From the NCBI GenBank assembly GCA_027886175.1, contig JAJNNQ010000075.1, positions 86,998,501-87,062,500 of the forward strand: a stretch of DNA of 64,000 nt. The letters run 5' to 3'. Shown in pieces: positions 13,600 through 24,800 of the stretch (position 1 is its first letter; each line of letters begins with the position of its first letter). Under the pieces are notes generated by a model. It was not told the origin of the DNA. It ran no database searches and saw nothing but the letters and a program-made list of their open reading frames with translations. The stretch comes from Phylloscopus collybita. Taxonomy: Eukaryota; Chordata; Aves; Passeriformes; Phylloscopidae. A program made the translations under genes and the position numbers.

Positions 13600-13901
13600 G
13601 TCCACTGACAAGTCTAAATAGGAGTCAGAAATTTGGTGTCAGAGAAGACTCGCACCTTTTATATCTTATGATAGGTATGAGTAGATTGTTTACCAAGAAC
13701 TTCTTAACTTTAATGGTTAGTAAATTCTCCTGACCAAACTTCATTGTTTATATGAATCACATACATTAGCACTTAAGATTTTAGTCCAACAATTTTTGAG
13801 TTCTGGAACTAAATCTCGCGCTTGGTCCTTTACCCCACTCAACCTTGTGCTGCACCTTAATAAAAAAAGATTATATCCTTGATTTTTGCTTGTAACCAAC
13901 A
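13600..13901 (-). mobile_element. possible ERV LTR fragment
   Basis: Read on the minus strand, the segment starts TGTTGGTTACAAGC at 13901. It then runs through a GATATAAAAGG box (reverse complement at about 13656-13667) and reaches AATAAA-bearing repeats near 13570-13600. TG start, TATA box and AATAAA in that order are what an LTR shows. The TGTTGG start is the same as that of the better LTR at 51302. CpGs in CTCGCGC at about 13817 fit a younger insertion. I find no clear terminal CA, target-site duplication or internal viral sequence, so the left border is uncertain. Confidence 0.33.
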
Positions 13902-14429
13902 AGTTAGATCCTCACCCTCTTTCTGGATGTCCAGCAGATGTCTTGCATTTACTTACTCTAAAGTGTCTTTACACCTAGAAAACTTCTCAGGTCTGCAGTT
14001 TTCCTTCCTCATATTTCTGTCAAGCTAAAAGTCAGGGTAAGGTCTCATTTCACTTTATTAGGAAAACAGAGTGCAAAATCTACCATTTACCAATTTGATT
14101 ATTACTTTCTCTGTTTTTACCTTCTGAGCTTGTGGGATGCTGCCACTATTGCCCTGGTTATCATGGACCCTGCTAATTAAAACATGCTTTCAACTTGTTA
14201 ATATAATTTAAACCTAAACAAACTGAATACAAACCGAACAAACCCACTGTTTCAGGTTAGAAATTATTTTCAAAGTTTGTATTACATTTTTTCTTTGAAT
14301 GTTGCTCTGCTTTCCCCACCATTTTTTCCATTCCTTCCTTTCAGTCCATAATTTATTTTTATTGGTTACAGTAAGACTGCAGGCTTTTCTACAGCTGAGC
14401 ACAGCTGCTAATGTTTTGCTATTGATTCC

Positions 14430-15010
14430 ACATGTTAGCTCAAAAGTGTATAATAATCTGCTTTAATCGTTGCCTTTGGCCTTTCCTCTTCCCACTCTGA
14501 GAAGTGCCCTCTGCCTCTGGCCTGGCACGGCCATAACCAGAAACTGATCCTAATTACATCAAACCGCTCTCTGCCAAAATGCCCAAATATCCGTAACATG
14601 TTGGAATAACAACTGTTGGGAGACATAACTCCATCCAGCTCCCTGGAAAATGCTTCAAATTATCAACTGTAGATGTGCTGACAGAAAGAAAATCTTGTGG
14701 GCATGGCAGGAGGCTAAGCTACCTCTGGCCCGAAAGGGAATACCTCGGCAGTACAAATGTAATGCTATTTAAGTCCCCCCCTGCTTCAAATCCCTGCAGC
14801 TCTGAGGAAGCTCCAAATTATAACAGGGCTCCTAAGGGAACGGCACATAATCAGCCCTGCTGAAAACATGTTGAATAGCGCTAAATAAATCCCAGGTCTA
14901 ATTATGTTACTGAGACTGCACGGGGACTGCGCATCTGGAAGTCCCCCACCAAGTCCTGTGGTAGTTGCACAGCGAAGCACAGCCAGCTCCTCCAGCGTCC
15001 GTGGTAGCTC
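14430..15010. promoter_or_regulatory. candidate conserved non-coding element / enhancer
   Basis: This block differs in texture from its surroundings. It holds about ten CpGs in 580 bases (TAATCG, GGCACGG, AAACCGC, ATCCGTAA, CCCGAAA, CTCGGC, AACGGC, AGCGCT, GCACGG, TGCGCA), while neighbouring kilobases have very few. It has no simple repeats. It is rich in short motifs typical of developmental enhancers: CTAATTACATCAAA (homeodomain plus TCF-like), TAATAATC, AAATTATC, CTAATTATG and CTATTTAAG. No coding frame of note crosses it. Retained CpGs with dense TF-like words suggest constraint, but constraint cannot be shown from one sequence. Confidence 0.4.
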
Positions 15011-17290
15011 AGCAGCCATCTCCAGGAAGGAGCTGTGAGAGTCCCCTCACAGTGCAACAGTAGCCCACATTAAATCACTGCTTATTTAATCTGTCAAACT
15101 CCTCTTCTTCAGTCTAGGGGGCATCTGCCAAGGCTGGTGTGAGTAGCAGGGCTGTGGCACTGGGTGGGAATGGCTCACCTGCCATCAGCTCTTTGCTCCC
15201 CAAAACAAAGCCAATACCTTCCCAAGCACTCAGTACACAGAAATGAGAGAAGCAACTTGGGGTTTTGTCTGCACATAAAGAGAGTGGTGTTTTGTTGGTG
15301 CAAGCAAGAGCTTTGACACTGGTTTCTCTGGGGCTGCAGTATTTCAACTGCATTGTCTCATGCACCAGCAAACACTGGGAGAATTTGCTCAAAAGGCTCA
15401 GCACCTCTCACAAGCTTTTTTGTAGAAAGTGACTGAGTTTTTTTTAACCTCAGGAAGTGTGGTTCTTTATCCTAATATGAGTGGCACCTTTCTGAGAAGC
15501 CCTTGCAGCTACTGTCATGATTCTAAGTTGCAAACACATACTACCTGGAGTAGACCTCACTATTGGTAGCTGACTCAGACTACATGACAGGTGTGAAAAT
15601 AAAGCCTCTTTTTAGGACCCTGAATTTTCTTATGCTACTCTGTTTTTCATCAGTGATTCTGAAGAAAAATGGCAGTGTACGTGTATCACCAAGAGGTACA
15701 AAAAGCCATTTACAACTATTTGTGTTATTCTCTTTATATTTTTCTTATGTTCTTCTTCTGTTATTTGATTAGTTGGCTGTCAGAAAAGATGATATGCTAA
15801 TTACTTTTGTAATTGTTATACTAGTATAGTGCTGATAGTCAATATTACCGTGGTCTGCAGTCATATTTCTGTACTGCTACATATTATTATGCATCAATGA
15901 TTCTTGATGATATATGAAGTGAATATTACTAGGCTTTCCAGCTTCCTAAAGGGGCCTGAAAGCACCCTGAGAATCTGAGTGCTAATTATAGAGACCACAG
16001 AGACAAATTCTTTCTTCTTCGCTGCATTAGAAAACAGTAGAAACCAGAAAATTTTGGATGGTCAAGAGTAGCTCTGATTAGTGTTTAGAAGGACTGGTAG
16101 AGAATATTTTGTACTGCTAAAACTTATGGGAAAAAAGATGTTCAAAATTCTCTGTTCTATGGGATACATATAGCTATTCTTTGATAAAATGCTCCTTTAA
16201 TGTTGTGCATAAGAAATCAGGTCTTTCCTTTGAAGTCAGAAGGAAAAAGTAAGGAATTAAATTTCCTGTTCTCTGATTCCCCCAAATTTAGATAATTTAT
16301 ATTAGAACTTTATTAAAAAGAGGACATTATTTTCTCAGGCTTTATCTTTCCATGTGCATGTTTATTTGTGGCTCATTGCATCTAAATATATTCCTACTTC
16401 ATTTCTCTAATCTGCAGTTCTACCCCCAGTATTAAGACTAATTTAACTTTTGTTTCAAAACATCAGACCTTAGCAAGACTGTATAGGTAAATTTCTGTTA
16501 AAGAAGAACTCAGATGTCTTCCCTACTTCCTTTGAAGCGATCGTGGATCAACAAAAACTGCTTCATTTGCATTCTGTATTCTCAAAAAATATTGCACTGC
16601 ACAAAATGCAGCTTTTCTTTCACCTTTGGAAGGATGGTACCATGTCATGTTCCTCTCTCCTTGTAGCAGTTTCAGGGCATCAAATGGAAAAACCAAGCTG
16701 GACCTTTTGAGTCTCACTTCTGAACTTCACTCCAGTCCAGTGACACCTGCAGCACCTCTGCCACCAATATTTTCTGCAGCACTGTTTGGACTGACTGTAT
16801 CTGACTAAGCAACAAAACTGCTTATTCCCCAGAAATGACATTTCCATGTGGAAATCTCTGAGGCTTTCAGAATTTCCCCCCATGGCTGCTTTTACTGATG
16901 AAAGCCCTGGTGATGACTGTGGTACAGTAATGCACTGAGACCCCTAAGAAATTCAGAGTTGCTCTGTGATAGTCATTGCTTAAATGCCCCGTGAGAAGGA
17001 GAGTGGCTCAGGTGGGTAAGGTCCAAACCTCTCACAGCACTGCTGACCAGGAAGAGTCACAGTGCAAGCAGGTATTGTAATACTCTCAGAACTTTCAAAC
17101 AAGGGGTGAGAAGTGTTTGGGGGTTGTAACTGCTGGCCTGTCTTTCCTGCTCCTTCCTGATTCCCTATGTCACAGCCAAACAGAACCAAGGGAAGACCAC
17201 AGAACTGCATCGGCAGGTGATCCCCTCAGAAACCTGACTGAGACACTGAAGGTGTTCTCCTCCTTCAGCTCAGTGGTGCATGGGCTCTTT
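15011..17290. other. gene-free stretch
   Basis: No gene is recognised. A 96-codon minus frame at 15114-15404 and a 70-codon plus frame at 15563-15772 have no domain. The rest is ordinary AT-rich sequence without identifiable repeats. Confidence 0.55.
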
Positions 17291-17300
17291 ATCTCCTCAG

Positions 17301-17413
17301 GCTTCTACAGAACTGGTGTGTTGGTAGGATGTACTATTTCTCTCCTGACATTTAAAAAGACTGAGGGGATGCTGACAAGGGAATGGAGCCCCTTCTGCCC
17401 AAGGAACCCTGAG
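17301..17413 (+). other. candidate internal exon, weak
   Basis: The acceptor GGGCTCTTTATCTCCTCAG (ends 17300) and the donor CTGAG|GTAAGC (GT at 17414-17415) flank 113 bases. The frame that begins with two split-codon bases is open throughout (37 codons starting FYRTGVLVG) and is part of a 130-codon open frame at 17117-17509. The peptide is not recognised. It ends in phase 0, which would put a stop early in the next candidate exon at 19380. So the two could be joined only as non-coding RNA or with a restart codon. A chance pairing of splice-like words is quite possible. Confidence 0.2.
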
Positions 17414-17770
17414 GTAAGCCAGGGCGCTTCAGCCCAGCGGGGAAAGAGGAGAGATGTGGGTGAATACAGATCTGCCTTACTTGTGGAAGAGTTAGGAGGT
17501 GTCAGATGAAGCCAGAGCTGCCATTTCAGAAAAAAATCAGAGTTCACAAAGGATATAGCAATGCACTGAAACTACCTGCTACAAGGTGATTGGAATCAGG
17601 AATAAAATGTTAGCACAGGTTCAATACCTGAATAACCTTACAGATAAAAAGCGTGGTGATTATGGCAGACATATCTGTTGAATTTAACATCTCGCAGTTA
17701 GAAGCTGGGAGTATATTTTGGGAAAGTACCTTTATATACAGCTGCTCCTGGTACCTGATTCTTTCATCCA

Positions 17771-17850
17771 CTTTTGGCCATTGTCAGATAGAGGACACTG
17801 GGCTAAACAGACCCGTGGCCTGATCCAATCTGGCTGCTCTCAGGCTCCTG
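17771..17850 (+). repeat. LINE-like 3' end (CR1-related, ancient amniote family)
   Basis: The core AGAGGACACTGGGCTAAACAG is followed by ACCCGTGGCCTGATCCAATC and TGGCTGCTCTCAGG. It closely follows the known order CACTGTC, GGATACTGGGCTAGATGGACC, TTGGTCTGACCCAGTATGGC, TTCTTATG seen in repeats of turtles, crocodilians and birds. The upstream words TTTGGCCATTGTCAGA also fit. This is the better kept of two copies in the window (the other is at 8515-8614). The exact repeat name is not certain. Confidence 0.5.
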
Positions 17851-17859
17851 TGTTACTGT

Positions 17860-19300
17860 GCTTTCCTGCAAATATGTCAGATCACACAAGGTCCACAGGG
17901 TATCTGTGGAGCTGCTTAGAGGAGAAACCAACAGCGTTTCTTTTCAAAACTGATCTGCTCACAGTGTGGCTTGTACCATAAAGTGGTTGCTTTCCCTGAA
18001 TAACAGCTTCTCATCATTTGCAATGTTCTTGCCAGGGCCCAGGCTTTCAGGAAGGGCCTCATGCTGCTATCCACTTTGTTAAAAAGAAGTTGATTTTATA
18101 TTTAGTGGTGCATGGAGTGTACTGATGAAACAAATCGCTCCTATAGCCTCAGCTAGATGAATAGGTCCTGCTGAAAACTAGCAAGGAAGGCTGAATGCAA
18201 GATTAATATGCAGTCCCAAGTTATGCTTCCCACAACATTTATTGATTATTTGGTGAGTAAAAAACCACACAATTCCTTCTATAATTCAAACTAAAATTCT
18301 TGTGCAGTCATTCTTAGAAGAAAATAATTTGTCTGTGAGGAGTGGTTTTTTGACTGGTTACTCTTTGAGGGGCAAGACATTTAAAAGCATCCTATCATCA
18401 TTTTACTGTTGTCAACAGATTCTCAAAATAAGCACAGAATTCACAAATAGAAGAATTGTGCTGCCTAGAGGCTTCTCCATGCTGGAAGGTTATCCTGGGC
18501 AATAGGAGAGGACCATTGGTTTCTCCCACTTCTAACTTTGAAGTGATGGTTTGATGTTCAAATGATGTCCTATGTTGTTTCCTCAGCTGCTTTGTAAATG
18601 ACCTTGTTGAAGAGATGTACTTTCTGGGTTGGGGGAGCTTCTTCCTGTCAGAAATCTTCCAGTAGTATGTAAATTGTCAAATTTACACAGAGCAGAGAAT
18701 CATAACGTCTTCTCTTCTTTCCCAGTCAATAAGAAGTGCAATTATCATGCATTTACTGTCTTAATTATGTTTTTTAAATTAATATTAGTGCTTTCAAAAT
18801 CATCAATGCCTGGATGCAAAGGGGAAATTCTGACTAAAATATGAATCTATAACACGTCATCTAGAGGATGTGAAAAATTATATCCTGTAAGGTCCAATGC
18901 TTTGTATTGATCTTACAGAAGAGACAAATCTCATGGGTCAAAGTTGAAGTGATATGGACAAGAAAAATCAATAATAATTTTAAAAATAGACATTTTTTTC
19001 CTTTTCTTTTATTAATTCATGAAAAAAAAGGAGCACCATAGGACTTGCACATTATGGATGTTTTACAGATTACTACTGGGTTTGTTTGTTTGTTTGTTTG
19101 TTTTTAATTAATTATGTTCTGGAAAATATTTTGTACCAGAATCTTGTTGGTAAATACTCATTTTCAAAGCTGAAATCAAGTATTCCTATCCAAATAGATC
19201 TGGCTTCTGTTGTAGCATGGCTAGTACAAGGGCTTTTGGTACCTTGAACACATAAAAATTATGGCTTTCCTCTTTTCTTCAGTAAGTCAGAATTGCCTGT
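17860..19300. other. gene-free stretch with (TTTG)n
   Basis: No gene is recognised. Frames of 67 to 71 codons at 18302-18505 and 18629-18844 have no domain. A TTTG tandem repeat lies at 19081-19105. Confidence 0.55.
19081..19105. repeat. (TTTG)n microsatellite
   Basis: Five TTTG units running into TTTTTAATTA. A very similar array, also followed by TTTTTAAT, lies at 55571-55595. Confidence 0.85.
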
Positions 19301-19302
19301 GA

Positions 19303-19337
19303 CAGGATAGAAGGACCTCTGACATTCTGTGATGAAG
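19303..19337 (+). repeat. possible short CR1 3' tail
   Basis: The words GGACCTCTGACATTCTGTGATG resemble the very end of a sense-strand CR1 (GGTCCCTTCCAACC, then ATTCTGTGATT), with a gap in the middle. Only about 35 bases are involved, so this may be chance. Confidence 0.25.
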
Positions 19338-19379
19338 CTCACTGTCTGGTTTCTGACTCTGCTATTCCTGTCTCCTCAG

Positions 19380-19489
19380 GCCTTTCCCCATGTCCTCTGA
19401 AGGAAAATCTGGGAAGTACCAAGCACCTGTGCTCCAGCTGGCTCATTCTCAGCCTGGTGTAGCAATGCAGTCCCATCTACATCATCATG
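19380..19489 (+). other. candidate exon (best exon-like segment in the window)
   Basis: The segment is flanked by a branch-point match (TTCTGACTC, A at about 19354), a pyrimidine-rich acceptor ending CCTGTCTCCTCAG (AG at 19378-19379), and the donor ATG|GTAAGTA (GT at 19490-19491). Of three frames, two hit stops (TGA at about 19398, TAG at about 19460) and one is open for all 36 codons. That frame contains an ATG at 19390 in the words CCCCATGTCC. The peptide from that ATG begins MSSEGKSGKYQAPVLQ and ends in a short His run (HLHHH). I do not recognise it. Composition is more GC-rich than the flanks. It could be an internal coding exon (enters with one base of a split codon, leaves with one base), a first coding exon after a 5' UTR, an lncRNA exon, or chance. 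Confidence 0.35.
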
Positions 19490-19491
19490 GT

Positions 19492-21042
19492 AAGTAAAAC
19501 TAGCTGAACAAACTGAGCAAGTATTTTCTTTTTTCCTGCTGCTCCTGAGACTGTAAGCACTAGTGGGCCAGCTAGGCTGTTGGAGATGCTAGCCCTTTAA
19601 GCAGTAACCTCCAAAACTTCTCTGAAATTATGTCTGTAAAAAATGATTTTTGGTGCCCCAGACCTCTCTATATTTTTTGACTGTTTGTGTTAACTCATAT
19701 GTAACAAATCTTAGTCTTTTTAGAGGTGGAAAGATCTAGATTTTTATTTGTTTTGTGCAAAGAAAAGCAGATCCTCTGGGCTGGAATTTTTTTAAAGCCT
19801 TCTGTCACTGAATCAATGGTAGCAGATTTAGAGTAAAGCTGATTGCTTGTGAAACCTTGCAGTCACTGAGGCCCTTGATCAGGTGTCTGGCCACAGGGGA
19901 TGGGAGAGGAGGCATATTGTCCTATCTGCCCTTAAACAGAGTCAAAATCTAGGAGAAATCTCCTTGGTTGAAAGTATTCCAGAGCTTCACTGACTCCTGG
20001 AGGCTGGTTTGGATTTGATCTAGCATTATTGCAGGTTTCAACAGGAAAATTTCATGCAGCTTTACCCTCTTACCCATTCTTTGCCAGCACACAGAAATTT
20101 AGCTAAGACCTGCTTAGGTTTTTTCTTTCTCTCTTAGAAAAATCAGGCTGTTGTTGATTTTTGTCATGTGCAAATAAATACCTTTAATAGGTACCTCTAC
20201 CTATTAAAGAGGTCCCTCCATAGTGTTTTCCACGACACCCACTCATCAGTGCCCACCTTCTTAAATATCTATGTGCTGGCACGATCACGTTAGTGTTTTT
20301 GTTGATGACTAAAATTGAGGTTGGTGTTCTGCAGCATATGCCAGAAATAAATTTCTCTTGGCAGGCACCCTGGTGACAGCTTATCCATTTAAAAAAAATA
20401 AAGTTAGAAACCAGATTTGAATTATTTTGTTAAAGGGCTCAGGAAAATGCTTCACATCCATGTTCCTCCTTTCAGTAAGTACTCTCAGTATTTTGCTCCT
20501 TCCTACATCTTGTGTTGTGGCCTCTTGGTTGAAGAGAATGGAAATGGATATAAACTAAACTGCTGATAAATGTTATTATTTAAAGTCCTCAAAATACTGT
20601 ACTGAATAGACCACTATGGAAAGGGTCAACCATCAGGAGTGGTTTTGGCTCCTCCTAAGAGCCTTTTGCAAAAAAAGCATGCCTTGCACCTTTGCATAGG
20701 AAAACTTGCCAAGTGGAGACCATGTGTGTGCGGGCTGGGAACAGGGTAGGAGAATCCCACACACCTAATTATAGTCTTTAATATTGCACAATGTTCACCA
20801 ACCATTAAAAAAACCCATTGTTTAATTTCTAAGCTCTTCTAATTGAACATTAGTCACACATTCTCCCTTGCCCTCTTCTTGCTGTGTTAAAAATCCCAAC
20901 CCTAAAAGTGCTTATTTGAAAGATTCCATGATTAGGGAGCCTCTCAGTCCAGAATTTTCCTTTCTCAGAGACAGCAGACATGCCTTTGGGTGCAGGGTTA
21001 CACCAGTGTAGCCAGTGACAGAATCCAGATAAGATTATAAAT
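19492..21042. other. gene-free stretch
   Basis: No gene or repeat is recognised up to the start of the CR1 copy. If the 19380-19489 segment is an exon, this would be its downstream intron, but I see no convincing partner exon here. Confidence 0.5.
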
Positions 21043-21737
21043 ATCATAGAATCCTTCAGTTTGGGAAAGAAATTTGAGTCCAACCAATAGCTCAGCACTG
21101 CCACCAGTAGAGTACCACAAGTCCTCCACTAGGCTGAGTGTCACACCTACTAATTTTTTGAACACCTCCAGGAATGATAATTATACAACTTCCCTGAGCA
21201 GCCTGTTCCAATACCTGACAACCCTTTCAGTGAAGAATTTTTTCCTAAAATCCAATCTAAATCCCACCTCCCCATCCCCCCCAAGTTCAACTTCAGGCCA
21301 TTTCCTCTTGTTCTATCACTTGTAACTTGGGAGAAGAGACCAACCTGGCAACACTCTCCTTTCAGACAGTTTTAGAGAGTGATAAGGTCCCTCCTGAGCC
21401 TCCTTTTCTCCAGGCTAAACACCCCCAGCTCCCTCAGCTGCTCCTCACAGGACTTGTGCTCCAGACCCTTCCCCAGCTTTGTTCCCTTCTCTGGACTTGC
21501 TCTAGCACCTCAATGTACTTCTTGCAGAAAGGGGCCCAGGACTGAGCACAGGATTTGAGGTGCAGCCTCACCAGTGCCAAGTACCACTGGCCTGGCCCTG
21601 CTGGCCACACTGTCCCTGATCCAGGCCAGGGTGCCACTGACCTGGGCACAGCTGGCTCATGCTCAGCCACTGTTGTCCAGCACCCCCAGGTCTTTTCCTG
21701 CTGGGCATTTCCCAGCTACTATTCCCCAAGCCTATAG
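21043..21737 (-). mobile_element. CR1 LINE, 5'-truncated 3' end
   Basis: Read on the plus strand, the copy begins ATCATAGAATCCTTCAGTTTGGGAAAG. It continues through CAGCCTGTTCCAATACCTGAC, TGAAGAATTTTTTCCTAA, CCTTTTCTCCAGGCTAAAC and TCTGGACTTGCTCTAGCAC, and finally GGTCTTTTCCTGCTGGGC. These are the classic landmarks of the reverse complement of an avian CR1 3' end, so the element lies on the minus strand with its 3' terminus at about 21043. At about 695 bases it is the longest CR1 piece here. It covers mostly the 3' UTR and tail, and holds no intact reverse transcriptase. The open frames of 60 to 91 codons in it are incidental. Confidence 0.92.
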
Positions 21738-21857
21738 AATTTAAAAAGTGCAGCAGGAAGTGGATGGAAGGAGTGTAAAGGAGCAGATTGAAATAGAGAA
21801 AGAAAAACAATAGGTACAAATTTCTACCAGTTTCCTCAGGCATCCATAGCAGCTGCT

Positions 21858-21877
21858 TAATGATACATGTATCATTA
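21858..21877. repeat. perfect 20-base palindrome
   Basis: TAATGATACATGTATCATTA is identical to its own reverse complement over all 20 bases. It lies about 120 bases beyond the CR1 copy, beside a CAGCTG E-box at about 21849. A perfect palindrome this long is expected by chance only about 0.06 times in a window of this size. It could be a dimer-binding site or a coincidence. Confidence 0.8.
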
Positions 21878-21879
21878 TA

Positions 21880-24800
21880 TCTTGGAGTAGTTGGAGGGCA
21901 GAAGCAGACTTGATTACACTACAGACAATTGTTTCACAGTAATTCTGGACCATTTTTCATTAGCTGCCTCCCCTCACAGCAAAACAAGGGATAATTTTTT
22001 TCTGAAAAAATCTTATACCTCTAGAAGGTTGTCCAACAGTTAAAGATTTTTAATAATTCATCATGGGAAACATCTTGAGCTAAATACTAAATTTCCCAGC
22101 AATAACAACAAAAGATGAATGAAAGGAGCTGAGGTTAACTTGCTCTGATAGAAGCAAAGGGGTAAATAAAAATAACAATGCTATCACTTTTCCATGATTT
22201 ATCAGTACATTTTTATTACACCCTCTGCTTTGACAAGTTTTGTCACTCAGTCTGTTGAGCCAAACCAGTTCATTCCAAGGAAGCTGATTAAGTAAGTGAT
22301 TAAAACCAAGCAGATTTGTTTGCCTATAATCATTTAGCATGACACAAGCATTAGGTGGCAGCCCTTATTGGTGAGTGCAGCTGCTGACATTACCTTTCAC
22401 AAAATATAAGAACTTTTGGTTTTGATCACCTGTCCCAGACCTGCAGGCCCCAAGGTGATATGACTGTAGGGATGTGAGCAACAACTTTTATGGCAATTAC
22501 TTTGTTTTCCTCCTTTTGAACCACCATTGAAAAGAAGTGTCTCATTACTAGTCTCACTTATAGTAACATTTGTATGACTTTGTTAGGTGGATTGAATGTA
22601 CCCAGCAATGAGCAAGGAGTAATCTGCAGGAAGAGAAGCCTTGGTAGTTCTTTTAGGTCTGCTTCCCAAGACACACACTCTGATTGCTTCACCTTGGCTT
22701 TCCAGCATGGGTAAAGGTGGGGGTGGTGACAGTGGCAGTCTGTATAGTTTTGATTTTGTTCCTAAAATTTGTCTTGGGAGCCTGAGGATGCAGCTGGATA
22801 CCTAGGATTTACCAAAGCATATTAAAGAAGTGTAATGAAAGGAGAGTGAGATACTCAAACCAACATTGGTGGTTTTCAATATGAGATAAGGGGTCTATCT
22901 GGCTACCCACCGTGGTGTCTGACTAGACACAACAGGCTCTTCCTCTGAGATGTTTTGAGTATGGCTGTGATTGGTTAAGCACTAGCTGCCTGCCTTTTTA
23001 AAATGCCTAAACTCTGGAAGTCAAAGCAAGAGGCCACCACTGTCCAGGATCTCAGTGTTGGACATCCTTAGAGGAGCAATGTGTCCAGGAGCTCTATTTC
23101 CAAAATCTGGTCTTCTGAGCAGAATGATGTGAAGCAGCTACTGCAAATGGCAAAAATGATAAAGTTTGATTCTTTGTCTGCAAGAAGAAAATGTATTTTT
23201 CTTTCCTCAAAGGATCACAAATTTTCAAATTAGAGGAACAAATCTTCTAGTCTTTAGATACTGAGTCCTTAAAATACTGAAATGAGGCAATATATACAAT
23301 GTATTCACTTTCCCTACTTTATCTTGGTTATCAAAAAAAATGAAAACCACTTCTGAGTATAAGGCCACTGGAATTTGGATGTGCTTCTTAAATTTTTTGG
23401 TTTAGCAACTGATTCTGAGATCAAATATGTTAAGAAATGCTGGGTCCTACACTGGTCACTGCATTGCAACCCAGACACTTCGCTTATCTTACTCAATTCA
23501 TCATTGCCTTGCTTGAAGATTGTCATTTCAGTAGGTTTTCAGAGGAAAAGAGGATAGCAGCTAACTACAGAACACAGCAAACTGTAAAACATCCTTCTGT
23601 GCTCACTTTTACATTGCCCTAGCAATTGATGCTGTTTCTTCTCTTGCCCTGTGAGTTATAGCTTTAGTAAAGCGCTGCCAGATTCAAGTCAGAAGGCCTC
23701 TGCTGGCACTGCAGAATGACAATTCTTATCTGTTTTCTATAGCCTGACATTTTCAGTAAGGCCTGGAAGGTTTGGTTAATAGGGTTTGTCAAAAGGGAGC
23801 TACAATATAAAATGTTGAAATATGGAAGGAGAGCATAGCAGAGAACCTGTGTCACGTTAAATGTTACCAAAGCAATTTTTAGGAGACTAATTATTCACAA
23901 TAGATAACTAAACTGTAAATCTCTATTACAAGGGTGGGATTGAATGTGAGTTTTCTTGGAAAGCAGTTCTGAAGTCTTCTCCTTTAATAGCTAGTGCATA
24001 AGGAAAAGGGTAGATGTGCCAGAGGCTCTGGAAGATGAGAGGTCAAAGGATGAATGGACAATAACTCCTGGATTCATTCCCTCTGCAAGTCCTAAAAAGG
24101 CATATTTGCATTATAAAATGCCTGATAGAGTTTTTTTTTAATAGTCTGATATTGAAAGAATTCTGATGTAATAATTCTTTATGAGTAATAACTAGAAAAA
24201 GGATGAAGGGACAGACATCTAAAGAAGGGCTTCTATGTATACTTATGCTTTACTGAGCTGGATTCTCAAAGAACAGTGATAATCAGGTACTTCCTAAAAT
24301 TTCATGTCCTACCTTTTGGGTGCACAGTCCCTTCTAGTATGGCAATTACAGTTGCTAATGTCCCTGTGAAATCCTGTGGCCTCTTACCTGAAATAGCACA
24401 TAGTGGGCAATCTGTGTCCTGAGGCAGTATTTGTTCCTGTCCTTTCTATTGTGAGGCATTTTGTGAGAGGAGAGGAAAGGTAGTGGACAGTGCCTGTGAC
24501 AAGAGGCTTTCTGACATATTCTTCTCTGGAAGTTCATACAAGAAACCTTTCTTGTTTCTGTTCTCTAGATGCTACTCAGTCTTATGGATCCTCTTGTTTT
24601 TATTTATTACTAAGTAATTTTTAATAGGTAGACAATGCATTATGGCAGAAACTGTAGGTCTGACTATAGTTTTCCTGTTGTTACCTCTGCTCTGTCTTTT
24701 TATTATTGCTTCTGTAATAAATTACATTTGCCCTGTAAATATATGGAGACTTGTCAACACAAGACAACTGCTATGCAACTGAAAGTGTATTCTTAAGTAA

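Noticed and set aside
17619..17635. GGTTCAATACC resembling a tRNA T-arm / B box
   Set aside because: No matching A box, acceptor stem or cloverleaf around it.
21434..21843. Several 60 to 91 codon frames around 21.4-21.8 kb
   Set aside because: They fall in the CR1 copy at 21043-21737 and do not encode an intact reverse transcriptase segment.
24390..24460. Strong minus-strand donor word CAG|GTAAGAGG with an open frame upstream
   Set aside because: No acceptor with a proper pyrimidine tract at a suitable distance on the minus strand.
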